From positions 1-23,292 of the forward strand of contig CAZMXS010000077.1 in assembly GCA_964570325.1 (NCBI GenBank): a stretch of 23,292 bases of DNA, written 5' to 3'. A program made the position numbers and the translations under genes. This DNA is from CAZMXS01 sp964570325. Lineage in GTDB: Bacteria > Verrucomicrobiota > Kiritimatiellia > CAIQIC01 > CAZMXS01. The first letter of the stretch is position 1. Each line of letters opens with the position of its first letter. Positions 7,840-15,053 of this stretch are shown piece by piece. The notes under the pieces are model-generated. The model had not been told where the DNA came from and made no database searches. It worked only from the letters and a program-made list of their open reading frames with translations.

Positions 7840-8763
7840 ATGTCAGGTTCTGACGAGACAATAAGTTTGGAGCAGTTACTGCCGCCGAACCATATCCTCA
7901 GCCCCTTGGACGCCCACGATTGTGAGGAGGCCATTGCCGCCCTGCTGCAGCGGCTCCATCGCGCGGACGACGGCTTCGACCTGGCGGCCGTTCAACAGGC
8001 GATCCTCCAGCGCGAACACGCCGGCGGGACCTTGGTGGCCCCCGGATTGGCGCTGCCCCACGCGCGCCTTGCCACACTGGATCGCCCCCGGCTGGCAATC
8101 GGCGTTTCCCGCGGCGGCATCCCCTGCGGTTCCGATCACCCGCCCGTTCATGTGATCGTGTTGGTATTGACTCCGCTTGCGGACCCCGGTCTCTACCTGC
8201 GCATCGTGGCCGCGCTGATGCAGCGCATGCAAGCCGTCGAGGTCGCCCGCTGTGTCGCCGCTTGCGAATCCCCCGCGACGATCCATGCTTTGTTCACTGA
8301 AGGCGGCGCCCCCTTGCCGCCCTACCTCTCCGCCGCCCACGTCATGCACCGCAAGCCGACGATCTTGACCGAGGGCGACACGCTCGCCGACGCGCTGCAC
8401 GCCTTCTGCACTCACGACGTCCGGGACATTCCGGTAGTGGATGCCGTCGGCGACGTCTGCGGCGTGGTCGCGATCGAGGATTTTCTGCGCTTGAGCCTGC
8501 CGGAGCATCTGCTCTGGATGGAGGATCTTTCGCCCATTTTGCATTTCCAGCCGTTCGCCGATGTCCTGCGCAAGGACCGGGAAACGCGCGTCGCGGATTT
8601 TCTCCGCGAAGAATACATCGCGGTCGCGCCCAGCCTCCCGGCCATCCAGGTGGCCCGCCTCTTTCTAATCCACAAGGTCCGGCAAATCCTGGTAGTGGAA
8701 GGCCGCCGCTTCCTGGGCGTGATTGATATGGATCATTTCGTCACGCAACTCTTCTGGGCATGA
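7840..8763 (+). CDS. PTS EIIA-like domain fused to two CBS domains
   Basis: 307-aa soluble regulator. Residues 14-155 resemble the fructose/nitrogen-type PTS EIIA domain (PTS_EIIA_2), with the phosphorylatable-histidine motif GLALPHARL (His74). Residues about 165-225 (AAHVMHRKPTILTEGDTL to IPVVDAVGDVCGVVAIEDF) and about 245-305 (ILVVEGRRFLGVIDMDHF) are a CBS pair, which usually binds adenine nucleotides. No sugar permease (EIIB/EIIC), HPr or EI gene is nearby, so a regulatory role is more likely than sugar uptake. The gene ends 7 bp before an ArsB/NhaD-type transporter, and I infer that it controls that transporter. The start at 7840 is chosen over 7828 because of the promoter-like site at 7803-7832; neither ATG has a clear ribosome binding site. 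Confidence 0.85.
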   Translation: MSGSDETISLEQLLPPNHILSPLDAHDCEEAIAALLQRLHRADDGFDLAAVQQAILQREHAGGTLVAPGLALPHARLATLDRPRLAIGVSRGGIPCGSDHPPVHVIVLVLTPLADPGLYLRIVAALMQRMQAVEVARCVAACESPATIHALFTEGGAPLPPYLSAAHVMHRKPTILTEGDTLADALHAFCTHDVRDIPVVDAVGDVCGVVAIEDFLRLSLPEHLLWMEDLSPILHFQPFADVLRKDRETRVADFLREEYIAVAPSLPAIQVARLFLIHKVRQILVVEGRRFLGVIDMDHFVTQLFWA

Positions 8764-8770
8764 ACGCGCC

Positions 8771-10192
8771 ATGAGCGAAACTCCCGCCACCCCGCCACCG
8801 CCACCCGCCCGCGCTCCGGTCTGGCAGCGCTGGGCCGCGCTCTTGGGCGTGAGTTTCGCCGCCGGCCTGGCGGGCCGGCTCGCCGGTCTGGAACTGATGC
8901 AGACCATGGCGGTGACGGTCTTTCTTGCCATTCTGCTCGGCACGCTGTTCTTCTGGGAGTTTCGCCTGGCCATCGCCTTCGTCGGGCTCGCCGTGCTGAT
9001 TGTCACCCGCACGCTGAGCATCCCCCATTTCGTCGAAGCGGCGGCCCTGCCCGTCATCCTGTTTCTCGCCGGCATGATGATCGTCGTCGGCGCGCTGCGC
9101 GATCTTGGGTTCTTCACCTGGGTCGTTCAGAAGCTGCTCTCGATCCGTAACATCACGGCTCATAAATTCGTCGCCGCGGCCGCCGTGGCCTCGGCGCTGC
9201 TGGCGTGCATGGTGGACGAGGTAACTTCGATCATCTTCATCTCCGCGCTGATCTTCCAGGTCTGCGGCCGCCTGAAACTCAACCCGACTCCCTACCTGAT
9301 CATCTGCGTGCTCTGCACCAACATCGGCAGCGCCGGCACCATGATGGGCAATCCGGTGGGCATCTATATCGGCACCCAGGCCGGCCTGACCTTCCAGGAC
9401 TTCATCATCTGGGCGTTTCCAGTAATGCTGGTGGCGCTGGCGGCCACCGTCGCGGTCACGATGTGGTGGTATCGGCGCGAGTTGCGGACATTTGACGCGG
9501 CGCTGCAGGACCGGCTGGAGCGCCAGTTGAGCCTGGCGCCCAAGATGGAAATCCCCTATCAGCGGGGGCTCGTCGTCCTCGGCCTGACCATGGCGGCGAT
9601 CGCCTCGCACCACGCGCTCGAAACGGCGCTCGGGCTCGAGCGCAACAGCATTCTGCTGATCGCGCCGCTCTTCTGCGCGGGCGTGATCATGATCGTGCGC
9701 CGCAGCCGCGCGCGCTACTACGTGGAGCACGAGGTGGACTGGTGGACCCTGCTGTTCTTCATGCTGCTTTTCGCGATCGCCGGGACCCTGGAGTACACGG
9801 GCGTCACCGCGCGCGTCGCGCATGCGCTCGCGCGGCGCTTCGGGCACAATCTCGCCGTGCTCCTACCGGCCATCATGGCTCTCTCGGCGGTCGGTTCCGC
9901 GTTCGTGGACAACGTGATCTTCGTCGCGGCTGCCTCGCCGGTAATCCAGGAGATCGGCAAGACCATGCCGGCCGAGCCGCTGTGGTGGGCCTTACTGTTT
10001 GGCGCCTGCTTTGGGGGCAACATCACCCTCGTCGGCAGCACGGCCAATATCGTCGCCCTCGGCATGCTGGAGAAACATTCCACCGAGCACGTGCGATTCA
10101 TGGATTGGCTCAAGATCGGCCTGCTGTCGGCCGTTGTGGCCTGCGCTATTGCGACCGCCGCGCTGTGGCTGCTCGCGCCGCACATGCGTTGA
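8771..10192 (+). CDS. Ion transporter superfamily permease (ArsB/NhaD/SLC13-like)
   Basis: 473-aa inner-membrane protein with about 11-12 hydrophobic helices. Both halves carry the signature pairs of the ion transporter superfamily. In the first half these are MVDEVTSIIFISALIF and then TNIGSAGTMMGNPVGIYIG; in the second they are FVDNVIFVAAASPVI and then GGNITLVGSTANIVALGML. These are the re-entrant, ion-binding repeats of ArsB, NhaD and SLC13 proteins. The substrate could be Na+/H+ exchange, an oxyanion or a carboxylate; the VDE/VDN acidic motifs favour an NhaD-like antiporter (inference). The start MSETPATPPPPP follows the EIIA-CBS gene by 7 bp, so the two are very likely co-transcribed. An upstream in-frame ATG at 8723 is rejected because it lies within the previous gene. 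Confidence 0.87.
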   Translation: MSETPATPPPPPARAPVWQRWAALLGVSFAAGLAGRLAGLELMQTMAVTVFLAILLGTLFFWEFRLAIAFVGLAVLIVTRTLSIPHFVEAAALPVILFLAGMMIVVGALRDLGFFTWVVQKLLSIRNITAHKFVAAAAVASALLACMVDEVTSIIFISALIFQVCGRLKLNPTPYLIICVLCTNIGSAGTMMGNPVGIYIGTQAGLTFQDFIIWAFPVMLVALAATVAVTMWWYRRELRTFDAALQDRLERQLSLAPKMEIPYQRGLVVLGLTMAAIASHHALETALGLERNSILLIAPLFCAGVIMIVRRSRARYYVEHEVDWWTLLFFMLLFAIAGTLEYTGVTARVAHALARRFGHNLAVLLPAIMALSAVGSAFVDNVIFVAAASPVIQEIGKTMPAEPLWWALLFGACFGGNITLVGSTANIVALGMLEKHSTEHVRFMDWLKIGLLSAVVACAIATAALWLLAPHMR

Positions 10193-10278
10193 GTTCGGAT
10201 CGAAGGCGGACGGCGCGCGCTCAACGGGCTGAACCGGCAGACGCCGGCTCACGGGAAGGATCAGGAAGGAGGCTGCGT

Positions 10279-12852
10279 TTGAAACTGTTATGGTGGTCCA
10301 TCAGCGCCGCGTGCGCGCTGGCCGTTGTCATCGGCTGCTTCGCGGAGGAAACCATGAATCCACTCGATCTGGAAAACCGCATTGCCGGACTGCTGCAGCA
10401 GATGACGCTGGCCGAAAAGATCGCGCTCTGTCACGCGAATTCCAAGTTCAACGTCGCCGGCATCCCGCGGCTGGGCATCCCCGCGCTGGCGCTGTCCGAC
10501 GGCCCGCACGGCGTGCGGCGCGAAAACGCGCCGGATTCCTGGGCGCCGGCGGGCTGGCGGGACGACTACGTGACCTACCTGCCGCCCGGTTCCGCGCTGG
10601 CCGCCACCTGGAACCCGGCGCTCGCGCGCCGGTTCGGCGAAACGCTGGGGGCGGAGGCGCGGCACCGGGGCAAAGACGTCATCCTGGGGCCGGGCATCAA
10701 CATCGTCCGCACCCCGGTCTGCGGCCGCAATTTCGAATACTTCGGCGAGGATCCGTATCACGTCGGCCGGATGGCGGCGGAAGTGGTGCGGGGGATTCAA
10801 CAAAACGACGTCGCGGCCTGCGTGAAGCATTTCGCGCTCAACAACCAGGAGTGGAATCGCGGCGGCGTCAACGTGCGGGTGGATGAGCGCACGCTGCGCG
10901 AAATCTACCTGCCTGCGTTCGAGGCGACCGTGCGCGCCGGCGCCTGGACGCTGATGGGCGCATACAACCGATTCCGCGGCCAGTGGTGCTGCGAGAATCA
11001 GTATCTTGTCAACGATATACTCAAGGGCGAGTGGGGATTCGACGGCGTGTACCTGTCGGATTGGGGCGCGGTCCACGGCACACGCGATGCCGCGCTCAAC
11101 GGCCTGGACCTGGAAATGGGCACGTCCGACAACTATGCGGCCTTCTTCCTTGCCGACCCGCTGCGGGCGGCGGTCGAACGCGGCGAAATCCCGGAAAGTG
11201 TCGTGGATGACAAGGTGCGGCGCATTCTGCGCCTCATGGCCCGTATCGGCCTGTTGGACCCGGAACACCGCCGGCCCGGCGCGCGCAACACCGCCGCACA
11301 CCAACAGACCGCTCGCGACATCGCCGCCGAAGCCGTTGTCCTGCTCAAGAACGACGGGGTCCTGCCGCTGGATATCAACCGGACGCTCAAGCTCGCGGTG
11401 ATCGGCGCGAACGCGGTAAGCCAGCATGCGGAGGGCGGCGGCAGTTCCGAAGTCAAAGCGCTCTACGAAATCACGCCGCTGGAAGGCCTGCGCCGCAAGG
11501 GCGGCCGAATGGTCGCGATCACCTATGTGCCGGGCTACCGGGAAAACGACGATGGCCACGCGGACTTTGAGCCGATTGGCGAGGCTTGGCTCCAGACGTT
11601 CGACCCCCAGTCCGGTATCCGTTGCTGGCAGGCGGAATACTTTAACAATCCCCGCCTCGAGGGCCCGCCGACCGCCATGCGCGCGGAGAAGACGCTGGAT
11701 TTCAACTGGCGCGACGGCGCGCCGGCCCCCGGTCTGCCGGTGGAAGGTTTCTCCGCGCGCTGGACGGCTGATGTCCGGCCGACCGCCGCCGGGACATATC
11801 GCCTGGCGCTCTTGAGCGACGATGGTTCGCGGCTGAAAATTGACGGCCGCGTCGTGCTCGACCATTGGGGCGATCATGGCGAGGAGCAAAAGGAGACCCG
11901 GGTCGAACTGGAGGCGGGCCGCACCTATCGTTTCGAAGTGGAATACTACGATGCCATCGGCGGCGCGATGATCCGGCTCGGCTGGATCCGGCCGGACGCG
12001 CGCGCGGCGGACCCTGAAACGGAATTCGCCGAGGCACTCCAAGCCGCGCGCGCGGCGGACGCCGTGCTCGTGTTTGGCGGCCTGAGTCACCGGTATGACC
12101 AGGAAGGCGTGGACCGGCGCGATCTGCGCCTGCCCGGCCGGCAAAACGAATTGATCGCCGCGGTCGCGGCGGCCAACCCGCGCACCGCCGTGTTCCTGAC
12201 CGGCGGCAGCGCCGTCGAAATGCCCTGGATTGACCGGGTGCCGTGCGTGCTTCAGGCCTGGTACGCCGGCATGGAAGGCGGGGCGGCATTCGCCGACATC
12301 GTGTTCGGCGATGTCAATCCCTCCGGCAAATTGCCGATCACGTTCCCCCGGCGGCTGGAAGATTCACCCGCGCACCGCATCGGGCAATACACCGACCAAG
12401 ACTGCGAGTATCGCGAAGGACTGCTGGTGGGCTACCGTTATTACGACACGCGGAATGTCGCGCCCCTCTTCCCCTTCGGCCACGGGCTCTCCTACACGGA
12501 GTTCACCTACCGCAATCTGCGCGTGGACCCCACGAACCTGTCGGCGCATGTGGAGATCGCGAACACCGGCCGGCGCAAAGGCCAGGAAGTCGTCCAACTC
12601 TACATCCACGATGTCGAATCCCGCCTGCCCCGCCCCACCAAGGAACTCAAGGGTTTTGAAAAAGTGGAATTGGCGCCCGGCGAAACCCGGATGATCACGT
12701 TCCAGTTAAACGAGCGCGACCTTGCGTTCTATGACGATGCGGCCCGGCGCTGGGTCGCCGAACCGGGCGAGTTCGAACTCCTGGTTGGCAGTTCCTCCCG
12801 CGATATCCGGCTGCGGACGCGCTTCCACTTTGATGGGCCGGCCGCGCATTAG
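10279..12852 (+). CDS. Glycoside hydrolase family 3 beta-glycosidase with inserted PA14 domain, probable lipoprotein
   Basis: 857 aa from a TTG start at 10279 with GGAGG 6 nt upstream. This start adds a signal peptide with a lipobox (VIGC, Cys20). A second start, ATG at 10354 (MNPLDLENR) with GGAGG 5 nt upstream, would give an 832-aa cytoplasmic form. GH3 N-domain: SDGPHG near 73-78, KHF 183-185, and nucleophile Asp261 in YLSDWGAV. The C-domain is interrupted by a PA14 domain (about 449-570, from CWQAEYFNNPRLEG), as in the PA14-containing beta-glucosidases. The acid/base is probably Glu609 in YDQEGVDRRDLRLPG. A fibronectin-III-like tail (770-840) carries RPTKELKGFEKVELAPGET. Likely activity is exo-hydrolysis of beta-glucosides or similar oligosaccharides. 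It lies 86 bp after the transporter gene, possibly in the same transcript, and converges with GH5. Confidence 0.92.
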   Translation: MKLLWWSISAACALAVVIGCFAEETMNPLDLENRIAGLLQQMTLAEKIALCHANSKFNVAGIPRLGIPALALSDGPHGVRRENAPDSWAPAGWRDDYVTYLPPGSALAATWNPALARRFGETLGAEARHRGKDVILGPGINIVRTPVCGRNFEYFGEDPYHVGRMAAEVVRGIQQNDVAACVKHFALNNQEWNRGGVNVRVDERTLREIYLPAFEATVRAGAWTLMGAYNRFRGQWCCENQYLVNDILKGEWGFDGVYLSDWGAVHGTRDAALNGLDLEMGTSDNYAAFFLADPLRAAVERGEIPESVVDDKVRRILRLMARIGLLDPEHRRPGARNTAAHQQTARDIAAEAVVLLKNDGVLPLDINRTLKLAVIGANAVSQHAEGGGSSEVKALYEITPLEGLRRKGGRMVAITYVPGYRENDDGHADFEPIGEAWLQTFDPQSGIRCWQAEYFNNPRLEGPPTAMRAEKTLDFNWRDGAPAPGLPVEGFSARWTADVRPTAAGTYRLALLSDDGSRLKIDGRVVLDHWGDHGEEQKETRVELEAGRTYRFEVEYYDAIGGAMIRLGWIRPDARAADPETEFAEALQAARAADAVLVFGGLSHRYDQEGVDRRDLRLPGRQNELIAAVAAANPRTAVFLTGGSAVEMPWIDRVPCVLQAWYAGMEGGAAFADIVFGDVNPSGKLPITFPRRLEDSPAHRIGQYTDQDCEYREGLLVGYRYYDTRNVAPLFPFGHGLSYTEFTYRNLRVDPTNLSAHVEIANTGRRKGQEVVQLYIHDVESRLPRPTKELKGFEKVELAPGETRMITFQLNERDLAFYDDAARRWVAEPGEFELLVGSSSRDIRLRTRFHFDGPAAH

Positions 12853-12895
12853 CAAACGGCAGCCGTTGGCCATCCCACCGGACGGCGGCGCCCGC

Positions 12896-15007
12896 TCAAT
12901 CCGCCTGGCGCTCCAGGGCCAGCTCACGGAAATTGCCTGTGCTGCCCGCGTGCCGCGCCGTCCAGACCAGCGCCACTTCGCGCCGGCCCGGCGCCAACTG
13001 CACGGCGCCCAGTTCGAGCGTCCGGTAATCCTGCCACCCGCCGGTCGCCGCCAGCGCCTGCTCATGAATCACCCGCCCGTCCACCCACAACTGCATCGTT
13101 GTGTCGGCATCCGGCGTGGCGTAGGCGATGGACGCGGTATATGTTCCCCCATGCTCCAGCGCCACCGGCCACGTAATCGTCTCGCCGGGCGCCCAGAACC
13201 CGATGTTCGGCGGGTGGTTCACCCACTCGACCCGCACCGGACTGTCGCGGCGCAGTCGCATATTGAGCGCCGTGAAGCTCATCCGGTCCTCCAGGGCCGC
13301 CGCCGCACCCTCCGCCACGGGCCGCAACCACGCGCACCGCAGGTTGATGAAAGACTTCTCCTGGTCCGCCTCGTCGAGCTCGATTACATGCCGCCCGGCG
13401 CCCAGCCGGATTCGCGCCACCCGGCAGTCCGCGTACCGCGACCAACCGCCCGTGTTCGTCACCGCCGCCGCAGCGACGCGCACGCCGTCCACCCAGACGC
13501 CGACCCGGTTGCCGGGCAGGATGTTGGCCATGCGAAGGCCGATCTCATGGAGCCCCGCGCGCGGGACGTCGAACGTCCAGGCGATCCGGTCGCCGGCCAT
13601 CCAGTAGCCCGCGTTGGGGCGGTCGGCCGCCCACTCCATGCGCAGGTCTCCGCTCGCGCCGGGCGCCAGCACGGCCGTGCGCAAAGTCAGCAGGATACCA
13701 CCCGACCCGGGCACGGGCTCGCTTTCCTCCGCCACCCACCGCACCGGCGTGGTCGCCGCCGCCCGCAGCAGCGTGTTCTCCCGCGAGCGGTCGGACGCCA
13801 TGTTTCTGAAGGCCTGCTGGATCGCGTCAAGCGAGTCCGCGCGCGGGTCGAAGGCGGGCGCGGTGGTGTAGTAGCCGGGGATGCCCCAGATGTTGTCCCA
13901 GCTCGTGTCAATCTTCTTCCAGGTCCAGAACGTCCAGGGCCAGCCATAGTAGTCAAACACCTCCACCAGGCGCCGAAAAGTCTCCGCGCCGCCGCGCTCG
14001 TGCAGGATCGTGTTGAACTCGCCGACGTAGCTGGGCACGCCATAGGACAATCCGGCCCGGTTGAATTGCGGCATGATCCGGCCCGGGGCCCGAAAAGCCT
14101 CCGCGGCGTCCTGCGGATAATAGTGGAAACTGTACACCACGTTGCTCCAACCCCGATCGGCCGGAATCGGCAAACGGTGATACCCGATCAAGCCATCTTC
14201 CATGATGATGATATGCCGCGGGTCCACGGCACGAATGGCCCGGTACATTTCAGCATAGAGCGCCACCATGTCGTCGAACGGCGCGGAAAAAGCCTCATTC
14301 AGCAGATCGTAGCCCGCGACTGCCGGCTGATCGCGATAGCGTTCGGCGATCATCCGCCACCAAGCAACGGCCTTTTGTTTGAATAACTGCTTTTTCCACA
14401 AACCGGCATCCGCCGGCTCTCCCGCGATCACGGCCTTATTCGCCTGGGTCCCCGGCGCGCCGTGCAAATCAATGATCACGTACACGCCGTATTGCGCGCA
14501 CCACTCCACACACCGGTCCAGATAGGCCAGGCCACCGTCATAGCCGGGGTCATCGGTCGCCCGCCACCACACGGGCAAACGCACGCAGTTGAATCCCAGT
14601 TCCGCGATGCGCCGAATATCGGCCTCGGTGATGAAATGGTCGCGGAAAGTCCGCATCAGATCGCGCATCGCCGCGGAGCCGAAACGCTGGGCCAGCAAAT
14701 CCCACAGCTCCTTCTCGGACCCCACCACATTTTCATCCAAACCCAGGATCCACGGCTCGATCAACAACCAGCCGCCAAGATTCACGCCGCGCAGTCGCAC
14801 CACGGCGCCATGATCGTCAACAATGTCCATCCCCCGGGTTTGGAGAAAGGAAAGCGGTCGGGCCGTCGGCCCCGGCGGCGGGGCGACGCAAGCGGACAAA
14901 CCGGCCAACAGCAGTAAGAGAGATGCCAAGCGGGACAGGGGCAAAGGCCAATTGCCAAATGCCGGCTGAATCGTGCGCGCCACGCCATGTCGAACTGTTT
15001 TCATCAT
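12896..15007 (-). CDS. Glycoside hydrolase family 5 lipoprotein endoglucanase with two carbohydrate-binding-like domains
   Basis: 703 aa. The signal peptide has an unusually long n-region, then LLLLLAGLSAC with lipobox LSAC (Cys40), followed by a Pro-rich linker, so it is probably membrane-anchored outside the cytoplasm. GH5 TIM barrel at 52-405: VRLRGVNLGGWL (70-81), DLHGAPG (180-186), acid/base Glu238 in YDLLNEAF, His295 in YSFHYYP, and nucleophile Glu330 in YVGEFNT. Two C-terminal beta-sandwiches (about 450-565 and 585-700) repeat a pattern of W-AP or W-MAGD, TW, VWVDG, TGGW and ELG/RLGAGRH, resembling CBM6/CBM35-type modules. Family members include endo-beta-1,4-glucanases and exo-beta-1,3-glucanases; the exact substrate is not determined. 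Tandem ATG codons at 15002-15007 follow GAAAGG. It starts 46 bp after the kinase stop on the same strand, so the two may form an operon. Confidence 0.88.
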   Translation of the reverse strand: MMKTVRHGVARTIQPAFGNWPLPLSRLASLLLLLAGLSACVAPPPGPTARPLSFLQTRGMDIVDDHGAVVRLRGVNLGGWLLIEPWILGLDENVVGSEKELWDLLAQRFGSAAMRDLMRTFRDHFITEADIRRIAELGFNCVRLPVWWRATDDPGYDGGLAYLDRCVEWCAQYGVYVIIDLHGAPGTQANKAVIAGEPADAGLWKKQLFKQKAVAWWRMIAERYRDQPAVAGYDLLNEAFSAPFDDMVALYAEMYRAIRAVDPRHIIIMEDGLIGYHRLPIPADRGWSNVVYSFHYYPQDAAEAFRAPGRIMPQFNRAGLSYGVPSYVGEFNTILHERGGAETFRRLVEVFDYYGWPWTFWTWKKIDTSWDNIWGIPGYYTTAPAFDPRADSLDAIQQAFRNMASDRSRENTLLRAAATTPVRWVAEESEPVPGSGGILLTLRTAVLAPGASGDLRMEWAADRPNAGYWMAGDRIAWTFDVPRAGLHEIGLRMANILPGNRVGVWVDGVRVAAAAVTNTGGWSRYADCRVARIRLGAGRHVIELDEADQEKSFINLRCAWLRPVAEGAAAALEDRMSFTALNMRLRRDSPVRVEWVNHPPNIGFWAPGETITWPVALEHGGTYTASIAYATPDADTTMQLWVDGRVIHEQALAATGGWQDYRTLELGAVQLAPGRREVALVWTARHAGSTGNFRELALERQAD

Positions 15008-15053
15008 CCAAAGCCTTTCTTCAAATCGGCGATTGGCCCCTGGCGATCGCCTT

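Noticed and set aside
10234..10247. Hairpin CCGGC/GCCGG between the transporter and GH3 as a terminator
   Set aside because: Only 5 bp of stem, no T-tract, in very GC-rich DNA where such matches are frequent by chance.
9742..10278. Longer GH3 N-terminus extending into the transporter gene
   Set aside because: The frame overlaps the transporter in another register; the TTG at 10279 with signal peptide and ribosome binding site is a far better start.
10288..12144. 618-aa open frame on the minus strand
   Set aside because: Antisense to the GH3 catalytic domain; shadow composition and no recognisable motifs.
12722..14386. 554-aa open frame on the plus strand
   Set aside because: Antisense to GH5; shadow composition, no motifs.
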